DNA of 58,088 nt, from NCBI GenBank assembly GCA_943369755.1, contig CALROG020000026.1, positions 1 through 58,088 of the forward strand, given 5' to 3'. Below, piece by piece: positions 33,442 through 41,874 of this stretch. The first letter of the stretch is position 1; every line of letters starts with the position of its first letter. The DNA is from CALROG01 sp943369755. GTDB taxonomy: Bacteria > Pseudomonadota > Gammaproteobacteria > Burkholderiales > Burkholderiaceae_C. Under the pieces are notes generated by a model. That model saw only the letters and a list, made by a program, of their open reading frames with translations. It did no database searches and had not been told where the DNA came from. The position numbers were made by a program, and so were the translations under genes.

Positions 33442-35634
33442 ATGTCATCCGAAGCCAAATGCCCTTTCTCAGGCCACGCCACCGCCCACACCCAGGCCGC
33501 GGCCCCCAGCAATGCCACCTGGTGGCCCAACCAGCTCAAGCTGAACATCCTGCACCAGCACAGCGCCGAGTCTGACCCTATGGGCGCTGCGTTTAACTAC
33601 GCCGAAGCCTTCAAGACGCTAGACCTGCACGCCGTGGTGGCCGACCTCAAGGCGTTAATGACTGATTCGCAGGACTGGTGGCCCGCCGACTGGGGCCACT
33701 ATGGCGGCCTGTTTGTGCGCATGACCTGGCATGCCGCAGGTACCTACCGCATTCATGACGGGCGCGGCGGTGCCGGCACCGGCAACCAGCGCTTTGCGCC
33801 GCTCAATAGCTGGCCCGACAACGGCAACCTGGACAAAGCCCGCCGCCTGCTCTGGCCGGTCAAGCAAAAGTACGGCAGCAAGCTGTCTTGGGCCGACCTG
33901 CTGGTGCTGGCCGGCAACGTGGCCTTGGAGTCGATGGGCTTCAAGACCTTTGGTTTTGCCGGTGGCCGCCCCGACATCTGGGCCCCGGAAGAAGACATTT
34001 ACTGGGGCCCTGAGGCCACCTGGCTGGGTGACCAGCGCTACAGCGGTGACCGCGCGCTGGCCAAGCCCCTGGGCGCGGTGCAAATGGGCCTGATTTATGT
34101 CAACCCCGAAGGCCCCAACGGCAACCCCGACCCGGTGGCCTCTGGCCGCGATGTGCGCGAAACCTTTGCCCGCATGGCCATGAACGACGAGGAAACCGTG
34201 GCCCTGGTGGCCGGTGGCCACACCTTTGGCAAGGCCCATGGTGCCGGTGACCCCAAGCTGGTGGGTGCCGAGCCCGAAGGCGCGCCGCTTGAAACACAAG
34301 GGCTTGGCTGGATCAACAAGCTGGGCAGCGGCAAGGGCGCGCACACCACCACGAGCGGCATTGAAGGCGCCTGGAAGCCCAACCCGACGACGTGGGACAA
34401 CGGCTACTTTGACATGCTGCTCGGCTACGAATGGGAGCTGACCAAGAGCCCCGCCGGTGCCCAGCAGTGGACGCCCAAGAACTGCAAGCCCGAGCACCTG
34501 ATTCCGGACGCACACGACGCCAGCAAAAAGCACCCACCCATGATGACCACGGCCGACATGTCACTGCGCATGGACCCGGCGTATGAAAAAATCTCGCGCC
34601 GCTTCCACCAGAACCCGGCCGAGTTTGCCGACGCCTTTGCCCGCGCCTGGTTCAAGCTCACCCACCGCGACATGGGCCCGCGCGCCCGCTACCTGGGCCC
34701 GCTGGTGCCGCAAGAGGTGCTGGTCTGGCAAGACCCGGTGCCCACCGTAGACCACAAACTGGTAGACGCGGCGGATGTGGCCGCGCTCAAAGCCAAGGTG
34801 TTGGCCTCGGGCTTGAGCACCAGCCAACTGGTAGGCACTGCCTGGGCATCAGCCAGCACATTCCGCGGCAGTGACAAGCGCGGCGGTGCCAACGGCGCGC
34901 GCATTCGCCTTAGCCCGCAAAAAGACTGGGAAGCCAACAACCCTGCCGAGCTGGCCAAAGTGCTGGCCACGCTGGAGGGCATCCAGAAAGACTTCAACGC
35001 CGCGCAGACCGGTGGCAAGAAAGTGTCGCTGGCTGATTTGATCGTGCTGGCCGGTGGCGCTGCGTTGGAAGCCGCTGCCGCCAAGGCGGGCACCAACGTT
35101 GCGGTGCCCTTCAGCCCCGGCCGCACCGACGCGACGCAGGCCCAAACGGATGTAGAGTCCTTCGCCGTGCTGGAGCCGGTGGCCGATGGATTTCGCAACT
35201 ACACGGCCAAGGGTGCTGAGGCCGCGGCCGCCGAGCTGCTGATCGACAAGGCACAGTTGCTGACACTCACCGCGCCTGAAATGACGGTGCTGGTGGGCGG
35301 CCTGCGCGCGCTGGGTGCCAACACCGGCGGCACAAAGCACGGCCTGTTGACGCAACGCCCTGGCGAGCTGACCAACGACTTCTTTGTCAACCTTCTGGAC
35401 ATGCGCACCCAGTGGCAAAAGTCGGCAACGCAGGGCGTGCTGGAAGGCCGCGACCGCAAAACCGGCGCACTGAAGAACACCGCCACCGTGGTGGACCTGG
35501 TGTTTGGCAGCAACTCGCAACTGCGCGCCCTGGCCGAGGTGTACGCCACCGCCGACGCGCAACCGAAGTTTGTGAACGACTTTGTGGCGGCCTGGGTCAA
35601 GGTGATGGAGCTTGACCGGTTTGATCTGGCGTGA
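33442..35634 (+). CDS. katG: Catalase-peroxidase KatG
   Basis: 730 residues from the ATG at 33442. Distal haem residues R93, W96 and H97 lie in FVRMTWHAAGTYR; the tyrosine of the Met-Tyr-Trp cross-link is Y219 in LIYVNPEG; M245 in FARMAMND completes it; the proximal haem ligand is H260 in AGGHTFGKAHG. A second, haem-free copy domain occupies the C-terminal half (DLIVLAGGAALE). It removes hydrogen peroxide by catalase and peroxidase reactions in the cytosol. No clear OxyR site was recognised in the 95 bases upstream. Confidence 0.97.
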   Translation: MSSEAKCPFSGHATAHTQAAAPSNATWWPNQLKLNILHQHSAESDPMGAAFNYAEAFKTLDLHAVVADLKALMTDSQDWWPADWGHYGGLFVRMTWHAAGTYRIHDGRGGAGTGNQRFAPLNSWPDNGNLDKARRLLWPVKQKYGSKLSWADLLVLAGNVALESMGFKTFGFAGGRPDIWAPEEDIYWGPEATWLGDQRYSGDRALAKPLGAVQMGLIYVNPEGPNGNPDPVASGRDVRETFARMAMNDEETVALVAGGHTFGKAHGAGDPKLVGAEPEGAPLETQGLGWINKLGSGKGAHTTTSGIEGAWKPNPTTWDNGYFDMLLGYEWELTKSPAGAQQWTPKNCKPEHLIPDAHDASKKHPPMMTTADMSLRMDPAYEKISRRFHQNPAEFADAFARAWFKLTHRDMGPRARYLGPLVPQEVLVWQDPVPTVDHKLVDAADVAALKAKVLASGLSTSQLVGTAWASASTFRGSDKRGGANGARIRLSPQKDWEANNPAELAKVLATLEGIQKDFNAAQTGGKKVSLADLIVLAGGAALEAAAAKAGTNVAVPFSPGRTDATQAQTDVESFAVLEPVADGFRNYTAKGAEAAAAELLIDKAQLLTLTAPEMTVLVGGLRALGANTGGTKHGLLTQRPGELTNDFFVNLLDMRTQWQKSATQGVLEGRDRKTGALKNTATVVDLVFGSNSQLRALAEVYATADAQPKFVNDFVAAWVKVMELDRFDLA

Positions 35635-35682
35635 GGCATGACGTCATGAAACGGTCACAGTCCCTGCGTACCGTGCTGCTTC

Positions 35683-36555
35683 ATGACATTCAGTGCAGCC
35701 TTGGCTGTGCGCGTGCACCGCGCCAGCAAGACTTTCAATACCACCCGGCAAGCCCTTAAATCCGTCTCGTTCGACGTCCGGCCTGGCGAGCGGGTGGCGC
35801 TGCTCGGCGCTTCGGGCTCTGGCAAGTCCACGCTGTTGCGCACGCTGTGTGGCCTGGAAACACTGGACGCTGACGACGGTGCCGTTGGCATCTTTGGCCG
35901 CGAGTTGCAGCAAGGCGGCCACATTGCGCACGACATCCGGGCCCAGCGGCGCCAGGTGGGCATCATCTTCCAGCAGTTCAATCTGGTCGGGCGCCTGCCG
36001 CTGCTGACCAACGTGCTCACCGGTCTGGCTGGCGAGTTGCCCCTGTGGCGTGCCATGCTGAACCGCTTTACGCTGCAAGAACAGGCCCGGGCGCTACAGG
36101 CGCTGGACTCGGTCGGCTTGGGCGAACAGGCGTTCCAGCGGGCCAGCACCCTGTCTGGCGGGCAGCAGCAGCGTGCCGCCATTGCCCGCGCACTGGTGCA
36201 GGGTGCACGGTTGTTGCTGGCCGACGAGCCCGTTGCCTCGCTCGACCCGGAGTCCACCCGCCGCGTCATGGAGTTGCTGATGGATTTGAACCAGCAGCAA
36301 GGCCTGACCCTCATCATCAGCCTGCACCACGTGGGCCTGGCCCAGCGCTATTGCGACCGTGTGGTGGCCCTGCGCGACGGGCATTTGGTGTTTGACGGCT
36401 CGACCCAGGCACTCACCCCCGCTTTTCTGCGTGACCTTTATGGCACCGCCGCCGACGAATTGCTGATGGGCGACGACGCCGAGTTGCCGCGCGCCCAAGC
36501 CACGTCACACCTGGCTGACGACTACCCGCTACGCCAAGCCGCCCTAGCCGCCTGA
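35683..36555 (+). CDS. phnC: Phosphonate ABC transporter ATP-binding protein
   Basis: 290 residues of the PhnC type: Walker A LLGASGSGKSTL, Q-loop VGIIFQQFNLVGRLPLLTNVL, signature LSGGQQQRAAIARAL, Walker B LLLADEPVASLD and H-loop IISLHHVGLA. The family usually reads NLV-R-LTVLENVL in this region, in line with this sequence. It powers uptake of phosphonates or related phosphorus compounds. It is followed 62 bases later by the binding protein gene. The C-terminal 30 residues (DDAELPRAQATSHLADD) extend beyond the typical end. Confidence 0.92.
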   Translation: MTFSAALAVRVHRASKTFNTTRQALKSVSFDVRPGERVALLGASGSGKSTLLRTLCGLETLDADDGAVGIFGRELQQGGHIAHDIRAQRRQVGIIFQQFNLVGRLPLLTNVLTGLAGELPLWRAMLNRFTLQEQARALQALDSVGLGEQAFQRASTLSGGQQQRAAIARALVQGARLLLADEPVASLDPESTRRVMELLMDLNQQQGLTLIISLHHVGLAQRYCDRVVALRDGHLVFDGSTQALTPAFLRDLYGTAADELLMGDDAELPRAQATSHLADDYPLRQAALAA

Positions 36556-36617
36556 GCCGCCTGAGCCCCCCCCTTCTCACTGCCCGCCTTTTCTATTCAT
36601 CCGCAAGAGGACTCATC

Positions 36618-37580
36618 ATGAAAACCCCCATTCGAAAGCTGCTTTCCCTGGCCGCTTTGGCATTCGGCCTCGCCGCCGCCAATGCACATGCCCAGGAAAT
36701 CAACTTCGGCGTGATCGCCACCGACTCCGCCAGCACCCAGCGTGAACGCTGGGAGCCGTTCTTCCGTGACATGGAAAAGAAGACCGGCCTGACCATCAAG
36801 AGCTTTTACGCACCCGACTACGCCGGCGTGATTGAGGCCATGCGCTTCAACAAGGTGCAAGTGGCCTGGTACGGCAACAAGGCGGCCATGGAGGCGGTGG
36901 ACCGCTCCAACGGCGAAGTGTTTGCCCAGGTGATGTATGCCGACGGCACCTTTGGCTACCACGGCCTGCTGATCGCCCACAAGGACAGCCCCTACAACAC
37001 GCTGGAAGACGTGCTGAAGAACGGCAAGTCCATCAACTTCAGCATTGGCGACCCCAATTCCACGTCTGGCTTCCTGGTGCCGTCGTTCTATGTGTTCGCC
37101 AAGAACGGGGTGGACCACCGCAGTGCCTTCAAGACCGTGCGCAACGCCAGCCACGGCGCCAATCTGCAAGCCGTGCTGGCCAAACAGGTAGACGTTGCCA
37201 CCAACAACACTGAAGACCTGTTCAAGCTGGAAGCCACCAAGCCCGAGCTGGCTGCCCAGGTGAAGGTGCTGTGGAAGAGCCCGCTGATTCCGAGCGACCC
37301 GTTTGTCTGGCGCAAAGACCTGGACCCCGCCGTCAAGGCCAAGCTCAAGAACTTTGTGCTGGGCTACGCCAAGACCGACCCGCAGGAAAAAGCCATCCTG
37401 AAGGTGATTTACAACTACGGCGGCTTCCGTGACAGCAACAACGACCAGTTGATCCCGATTCGCCAACTGGAGCTGTTCCGTGACCGCGCCAAGCTGGCCG
37501 GCGACGACAAGGCCACCGCCGATGAAAAGGCCAAGGGCCTGGCCGAAATCGACCGCAAGCTGGCTGCACTGGCCAAGTGA
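36618..37580 (+). CDS. phnD: Phosphate/phosphite/phosphonate ABC transporter substrate-binding protein
   Basis: 320 residues. A signal peptide (KLLSLAALAFGLAAANAHAQ) is followed by the PhnD fold: INFGVIATDSASTQRERWEP, TIKSFYAPDYAGVIEAMRF, VQVAWYGNKAAMEA, and INFSIGDPNSTSGFLVPSF. PhnD-type proteins bind phosphonates, phosphite or methylphosphonate in the periplasm. The AAGAGGACTC ribosome binding site is close to the ATG. Its TGA overlaps the phnE GTG. Confidence 0.95.
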   Translation: MKTPIRKLLSLAALAFGLAAANAHAQEINFGVIATDSASTQRERWEPFFRDMEKKTGLTIKSFYAPDYAGVIEAMRFNKVQVAWYGNKAAMEAVDRSNGEVFAQVMYADGTFGYHGLLIAHKDSPYNTLEDVLKNGKSINFSIGDPNSTSGFLVPSFYVFAKNGVDHRSAFKTVRNASHGANLQAVLAKQVDVATNNTEDLFKLEATKPELAAQVKVLWKSPLIPSDPFVWRKDLDPAVKAKLKNFVLGYAKTDPQEKAILKVIYNYGGFRDSNNDQLIPIRQLELFRDRAKLAGDDKATADEKAKGLAEIDRKLAALAK

Positions 37581-38419
37581 GCAGCGCCGCCGCCCAGCCT
37601 GCCCTGGCACCAGCCGAGCCCTCGGCCCAGGTGCTGGAGCGCCTGCGCCAGCGCGCTGCCGACAACCGGCCGGGCTGGCTGACGTATTTCAGCTGGGCGC
37701 TGGCGCTGGCCGTGCTGGCCTGGGCCTGGCGCGGCGCTGAAATCCGGCCGCTGGATTTGTTGCGCGACAGCGGCAACATTGGCACTTACGGCAAGGAATT
37801 CTTTCCGCCGGACTTTCGCGAATGGCGCATCTACGCCCGCGAAATGGTGATCACCGTTCACATTGCCATCTGGGGCACGGTGCTGGCCGTCATTGCCGCA
37901 GTGCCCATGGGGCTGCTGTGCAGCAGCAACATTGCGCCGCGCTGGGTTTACCAGCCGGTGCGCCGCATCATGGACGCCTGCCGCGCCATCAACGAGATGG
38001 TGTTTGCCATGCTGTTCATCGTGGCCGTGGGCCTGGGCCCGTTTGCCGGGGTGCTGGCGCTGGCAGTGCACACCACAGGCACCCTGGCCAAGCTTTTCTC
38101 TGAGGCGGTGGAGGCCATCGACCCGCGCCCGGTGGAGGGCATTCGCGCCACCGGCGCGCACACGCTGGTGGAAATTGTGTTTGGCGTCATCCCGCAAGTG
38201 ATGCCGCTGTGGCTGAGCTTTGTGCTCTACCGGTTTGAAAGCAATGTGCGCAGCGCCAGCGTGGTGGGCATGGTGGGGGCCGGTGGCATTGGGGTGGTGC
38301 TGTTTGAAGTGATTCGCGGCTTTCAGTACGCGCAAACCTGCGCGGTGCTGATCATTCTGGCGGTGAGCGTGACGCTGATCGACCTGCTCTCGGCCACCCT
38401 GCGCAAGCGCTTTATTTGA
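37577..38419 (+). CDS. phnE: Phosphonate ABC transporter permease
   Basis: 280 residues starting at a GTG that overlaps the phnD stop (GTGA). Membrane helices cover most of residues 30-270, with MVITVHIAIWGTVLAVIAAV, RIMDACRAINEMVFAMLFI and the coupling (EAA) loop around EAVEAIDPRPVEGIRATGAH, then ASVVGMVGAGGIGVVLFE. This is the PhnE permease. It forms the channel with phnC and phnD. Its TGA overlaps the ATG of the alcohol dehydrogenase gene (TGATG). Confidence 0.93.
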   Translation: MSSAAAQPALAPAEPSAQVLERLRQRAADNRPGWLTYFSWALALAVLAWAWRGAEIRPLDLLRDSGNIGTYGKEFFPPDFREWRIYAREMVITVHIAIWGTVLAVIAAVPMGLLCSSNIAPRWVYQPVRRIMDACRAINEMVFAMLFIVAVGLGPFAGVLALAVHTTGTLAKLFSEAVEAIDPRPVEGIRATGAHTLVEIVFGVIPQVMPLWLSFVLYRFESNVRSASVVGMVGAGGIGVVLFEVIRGFQYAQTCAVLIILAVSVTLIDLLSATLRKRFI

Positions 38420-39513
38420 TGGAACCCTTTGCCTGGCACCAGCCGGTGGAGCTGCGCTTTGGCGACGGCTGCAGCAACGAACTGGCCGCCGCCCTGGGCC
38501 ACCAGCCGGTGGTGGTGCTGGCCTTTGAGCCAGCCGAGGCCCTGGGCCTGCGCCAGCGCTGGCAAACGGCGCTGGGGCCGCGGCTGCAGGCCTGGGTGCC
38601 AGTGGCAGACCGGTTGTCCAGCATTGCCTATGCCCGTGAACTGGTGCCCCAGGTATGGCCCCACCTGACCCCCGGCACCGTGCTGGTGGCGGTGGGTGGC
38701 GGCACCACACTGGACCTGGCCAAAGTGCTGCGCTGCAAGCCGCTGGACGGCAACTTTGAAACCCTGGCCAGCGCCCTGCGCGGCCAAACCCCCTGTTCAC
38801 CGCTGCAACAGGCAGCGCTTTGGCTATTGCCCACCACGGCGGGCACCGGCAGCGAGCTCACCCGCTGGGCCACCGTGTGGGACACCGAAGCCCAGCCCCC
38901 GGTAAAGCGCAGCCTGGACGAACCCTGGGGCTACGCCCAACGCGCCTTTGTGGACCCGGCGCTCACCCTTAGCTGCCCACCCGCGCTGACGCGCGACACC
39001 GCACTGGACACCCTGGCCCACGCGCTGGAGGCGCTATGGAACCGCCACGCCAACCCGCTCAGCACTGAACTGGCCATCGCTGCCGCCACAGGCGTGGTGG
39101 CCCACCTGCCCGCGCTGCTGGCGCAGCCCCACAGCCTGGCCCTGCGCGGCCAGCTGTCGCTGGCTGCGGTGCAGGCCGGCATGGCGTTTTCGCAAACCCG
39201 CACCGCGCTGGCCCATGCCTTGTCTTATGACCTGACCCTGCACCAGGGCGTGCCGCACGGGCTGGCCTGCGCCCTGTGGCTGCCCACCGCCTGGCGCCTG
39301 GCCCTGGGCCACAGCCCGGTGGTGGACGCAGCCCTTGCCCAGGTGTTTGGGGTGCCGCCCGATCAGGGCCTGGCCCGCCTGGAGGGCTGGCTCAACGGCA
39401 TGGGCATTGCCACAGGCGACGCGGCGTTTGCCGCGCTGGGCATTGCCGACGCACCCCAGCGCGTGCAAGCCGCGCTGGCCAGTGTGCGCGGACGCAACTT
39501 TATTGGTGCTTGA
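38419..39513 (+). CDS. Iron-containing alcohol dehydrogenase, phosphonoacetaldehyde-reductase-like
   Basis: 364 residues (ATG at 38419; a TTG one codon earlier is possible but overlaps phnE further). Group III alcohol dehydrogenase: nucleotide site VAVGGGTTLDLAKVLRC, WLLPTTAGTGSELTRWATVWD region, metal ligands expected as D and H in DTALDTLAHALEA and the two histidines in TALAHALSYDLTLHQGVPHG. The translational coupling to phnE argues for a phosphonate-related substrate; the closest known activity is phosphonoacetaldehyde reductase (PhpC type, in phosphonate biosynthesis) or its reverse, oxidation of 2-hydroxyethylphosphonate. This is inference from context. Confidence 0.9.
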   Translation: MEPFAWHQPVELRFGDGCSNELAAALGHQPVVVLAFEPAEALGLRQRWQTALGPRLQAWVPVADRLSSIAYARELVPQVWPHLTPGTVLVAVGGGTTLDLAKVLRCKPLDGNFETLASALRGQTPCSPLQQAALWLLPTTAGTGSELTRWATVWDTEAQPPVKRSLDEPWGYAQRAFVDPALTLSCPPALTRDTALDTLAHALEALWNRHANPLSTELAIAAATGVVAHLPALLAQPHSLALRGQLSLAAVQAGMAFSQTRTALAHALSYDLTLHQGVPHGLACALWLPTAWRLALGHSPVVDAALAQVFGVPPDQGLARLEGWLNGMGIATGDAAFAALGIADAPQRVQAALASVRGRNFIGA

Positions 39514-39644
39514 CGGCCCTGATTTGGCGCAGGCCATCGCGCCAAATGCCCGGCCCTGTCAAGATAGAGGCCGGCACCAGGGCAATGCAGGCCCAACGCG
39601 CCAAACCCGTCACAACCCAAGAAACGACCCGAAGGAGCCCCACC

Positions 39645-40328
39645 ATGCGCAAACTGACCCACCTTGCCATTGCCACTGCCGCCGTTGCGGTACTGGCCGG
39701 CTGCACCAGCACACCCCCTGCGGCCCCCACCGGCCCGATGAGCTTTTTTATCAGCAGCACAGGCAGCGGCAAAGGTGCCGACCTGGGCGGCCTGGCCGGT
39801 GCCGACAGCCTGTGCCAGCGCCTGGCCACCGCCGCCGGAGGCGGTGCCAAGACCTGGCGCGCCTACCTGAGCGCACCGGGTGCCTTTGCCTCAGGCAACA
39901 CCCCCGCCGTGCCCGGCGTGAACGCACGCGACCGTATTGGCGCAGGCCCCTGGTTCAACGCCAAAGGCACCCTGATTGCGCGCGATGTGGCCCACCTGCA
40001 CAACGGCAACAACATCAGCAAGGAAACGGCGCTGGACGAGAAAGGCAACATCGTCAAAGGCCGGGGCGACACGCCCAATGAGCACGACATCCTGACCGGC
40101 AGCCGCGCCGACGGCACCGCCTTTGCCCCGCAGACCGACACCACCTGCAAAGCATGGACCAGCAGCACTGACGGCTCGGCCATCGTGGGCCACCACGACC
40201 GCATTGGCCCGCTGCCGGCCAACTGGGCCACCAGCTGGAACTTCAGCCACCAGTCGGCCGGCTGCAGCCAGGAGGCCCTGGTGCGCACCGGCGGCTCGGG
40301 CCGGCTGTATTGCTTTGCCACGAACTGA
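39645..40328 (+). CDS. Lectin-like lipoprotein
   Basis: 227 residues. The N-terminal signal ends in the lipobox LAGC (Cys20), so it is a lipoprotein. The mature part starts FFISSTGSGKGADLGGLAGA and contains NARDRIGAGPWFNAKGTLIA, KGRGDTPNEHDILTGSRADG, WTSSTDGSAIVGHHDR, SWNFSHQSAGCSQEALVRTG and RLYCFAT. The pattern of paired cysteines and W/G-rich loops recalls proteins annotated as lectins or C-type lectin-like; no function is proven. GAAGGAG precedes the ATG at 39645. Upstream in-frame sequence back to 39276 is a shadow of the dehydrogenase gene. Confidence 0.85.
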   Translation: MRKLTHLAIATAAVAVLAGCTSTPPAAPTGPMSFFISSTGSGKGADLGGLAGADSLCQRLATAAGGGAKTWRAYLSAPGAFASGNTPAVPGVNARDRIGAGPWFNAKGTLIARDVAHLHNGNNISKETALDEKGNIVKGRGDTPNEHDILTGSRADGTAFAPQTDTTCKAWTSSTDGSAIVGHHDRIGPLPANWATSWNFSHQSAGCSQEALVRTGGSGRLYCFATN

Positions 40329-40356
40329 CATTGCCCCGCTAGCCGCCTGCTGACCC

Positions 40357-40413
40357 GCTATTATTTTGATAGTGGGTCACGCAGCGCCCACGCGGGCTGC
40401 GGCCTGTTTTGGC
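40357..40413 (+). repeat. Dispersed intergenic repeat, copy E
   Basis: GCTATTATTTTGATAGTGGG, TCACGCAGCGCCCACGCGGG, CTGCGGCCTGTTTTGGC. One of the best matches to the consensus; it fills part of the 158-base gap between the lipoprotein gene and the DUF4389 gene. Confidence 0.85.
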
Positions 40414-40486
40414 AAAAACACAAGCCAAAACAGCCGCCAATGGCGCAAGATGGTGGTTTAACACCCGCACGCAGAAAGCCCACCCC

Positions 40487-40765
40487 ATGACCACCCCCAC
40501 CTACCCCATTGCCGTGCAGCGCAGTCTGTGGACGCGCGTGCTGCTCATGATCTTGCTGGCCATTGCCTTCCAGATTGCCATTACCGTGCTGGGCGCGGTG
40601 GCGCTGGTGCAACTGGCGTTTGCCGTCTTTGGCGGCGGCAGCAATGCGCGGCTGCGCCACTTTGGCCCCAGCCTGGGCCGCTACCTCGCCCAACTGACCA
40701 GCTTTGAAACCTTTGCCAGCGAAGAGCTGCCCTTCCCCTTTGCCGACTGGCCTGCTGGGGACTAA
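40487..40765 (+). CDS. DUF4389 family membrane protein
   Basis: 92 residues from the ATG at 40487. One or two hydrophobic helices (TRVLLMILLAIAFQIAITVL, GAVALVQLAFAVF) are followed by LGRYLAQLTSFETFASEELP and FPFADWP, the DUF4389 signature. Function unknown; the family often stands next to lipase or transport genes. The upstream extension was rejected as it overlaps the repeat and has no family similarity. Confidence 0.85.
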   Translation: MTTPTYPIAVQRSLWTRVLLMILLAIAFQIAITVLGAVALVQLAFAVFGGGSNARLRHFGPSLGRYLAQLTSFETFASEELPFPFADWPAGD

Positions 40766-40798
40766 GCGCCGCCCTGGCGGCCCTGTTTACCGCCCCCG

Positions 40799-41011
40799 TC
40801 ACCGCCCCCGCAGCGGATGCAGCAGATGCTTCAGCCCGTTGTGGTCAATTTCATGCATCAGCGCCAGCAGGCGCCCGATCTCGCCGGGCGGAAACCCCTC
40901 GCGCGCAAACCAGTTCAGGTAGTTGCCCGGCAAGTCCGCCAGGATGCGGCCCTTGTACTTGCCAAAGGGCATTTCGCGGGTAACGAGTAGCTGTAGTTGG
41001 TCGGGGGACAT
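40799..41011 (-). CDS. DUF3820 family protein
   Basis: 70 residues from the ATG at 41011 (an ATG at 41023 would add four residues). Its features are TREMPFGKYKGRILADLPGN and YLNWFAREGFPPGEIGRLLA, the DUF3820 signature; the family is sometimes linked to exonuclease-like proteins but its function is unknown. It lies convergently with the DUF4389 gene (33-base gap) and divergently to the higB gene (80 bases). Confidence 0.87.
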   Translation of the reverse strand: MSPDQLQLLVTREMPFGKYKGRILADLPGNYLNWFAREGFPPGEIGRLLALMHEIDHNGLKHLLHPLRGR

Positions 41012-41068
41012 GGCGCTGAGCATGTGCAAAATATGGGTGTGAATGCCATTGGCACATATTTCACAAAC

Positions 41069-41085
41069 ATACGCAAAGAACGTAT
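41069..41085 (+). promoter_or_regulatory. Inverted repeat upstream of higB, candidate operator
   Basis: ATACG and CGTAT are separated by 7 bases, directly before the higB ATG at 41091, and overlap the -10-like TATACT at 41083-41088. HigA-type antitoxins bind palindromes at their own promoters. Position is the only support. Confidence 0.4.
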
Positions 41086-41090
41086 ACTTT

Positions 41091-41450
41091 ATGCAAGTCA
41101 CATTTGTCGAGCTACCCCCTTTTGAACGAGTCCGCAGCGACTACATGGACGACGAAGGGTATCGGCAACTCCAGCTCAATCTGATGGCCAACCCAGAGGC
41201 TGGCGACCTGATCGAAGGCACAGGGGGCCTGCGGAAGTTGCGACAGGCTGACCCACGGCGCGGCAAAGGCAAACGCGGCGGCTTGCGGGTGATTTGCTAC
41301 TGGTGGCTGGGCGGTGACCAATTCTGGCTGTTCACCGTGTACGACAAAGATGAGGCGGCCGATCTGACCGCTCAGCAACGCAAGGTATTGAAGGAATTGT
41401 TGAAGCAGGAACTGCAACACCGGCAACCGCCACACAGGAAAACACCATGA
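41091..41450 (+). CDS. higB: HigB-like (RelE/ParE superfamily) toxin
   Basis: 119 residues from the ATG at 41091. Features are VTFVELPPFERVRSDYMDDE, YRQLQLNLMANPEAGDLIEG, LRKLRQADPRRGKGKRGGLR and VICYWWLGGDQFWLFTVYDK with the basic patch of the toxin fold. This is the HigB-2/RelE-type mRNA interferase family that cuts mRNA at the ribosome. It precedes its antitoxin, the reversed order typical of hig, and overlaps it by four bases (ATGA). Confidence 0.9.
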   Translation: MQVTFVELPPFERVRSDYMDDEGYRQLQLNLMANPEAGDLIEGTGGLRKLRQADPRRGKGKRGGLRVICYWWLGGDQFWLFTVYDKDEAADLTAQQRKVLKELLKQELQHRQPPHRKTP

Positions 41451-41764
41451 AAGCCAAACGCGACATTTTTGGTGAGCTGACAGAAGGCTTTGACGCCCTA
41501 AAGCGCGAGCGTGAAGGCAAGTTGACGCTGCGCACCTTCAAGGCTGAGGCCAAGCCGGCCCCCGAAGTGTCGGCACAGGAGGTGGTCAGCACCCGCGAGC
41601 GGCTGAACCTCTCGCGCCCGGTCTTCGCCCGCTATCTGCGCACCAACCCGCGCACCCTTGAAAACTGGGAGCAAGGCCGCGCCAAGCCGAATGCACAGGC
41701 CGCCCTGCTGATCCGCATGGTGGCGCAGTACCCGGACATGGTGCAACGGCTTGAGGCTGTTTGA
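41447..41764 (+). CDS. higA: HigA-type antitoxin (XRE helix-turn-helix)
   Basis: 105 residues. The C-terminal half is an XRE-type helix-turn-helix: VVSTRERLNLSRPVFARYLR, TNPRTLENWEQGRAKPNAQA. The N-terminal segment (FGELTEGFDALKREREGKLT) probably masks the toxin. It should neutralise HigB and repress the promoter together with it. Its ATG overlaps the higB stop. Confidence 0.9.
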   Translation: MKAKRDIFGELTEGFDALKREREGKLTLRTFKAEAKPAPEVSAQEVVSTRERLNLSRPVFARYLRTNPRTLENWEQGRAKPNAQAALLIRMVAQYPDMVQRLEAV

Positions 41765-41785
41765 AGCCACACAACCAGCCGAATT

Positions 41786-41842
41786 GCTACAACTTTGATA
41801 GTGGTTCACCCAGTATCTGCGCGGGCTGCGGCCGGATTTTGC
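41786..41842 (+). repeat. Dispersed intergenic repeat, copy F
   Basis: GCTACAACTTTGATAGTGGT, TCACCCAGTATCTGCGCGGG, CTGCGGCCGGATTTTGC. It lies between the higA stop and the convergent GST gene. Confidence 0.85.
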
Positions 41843-41874
41843 GCTGTAACCTACCCCAACCGGCCCAACGGCCG

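Noticed and set aside
35637..35648. Perfect 12-bp palindrome CATGACGTCATG between katG and phnC
   Set aside because: It may bind a regulator, but one palindrome of this length in 58 kb is weak evidence and no partner copy was seen.
36546..36570. Nine-base tandem repeat CTGAGCCGC at the end of phnC
   Set aside because: Short GC-rich slippage-type sequence including the stop codon; no functional inference possible.
41083..41088. TATACT as -10 of higBA
   Set aside because: It lies only three bases before the ATG and no -35 at 16-18 bases was found, so it is not called a promoter on its own.
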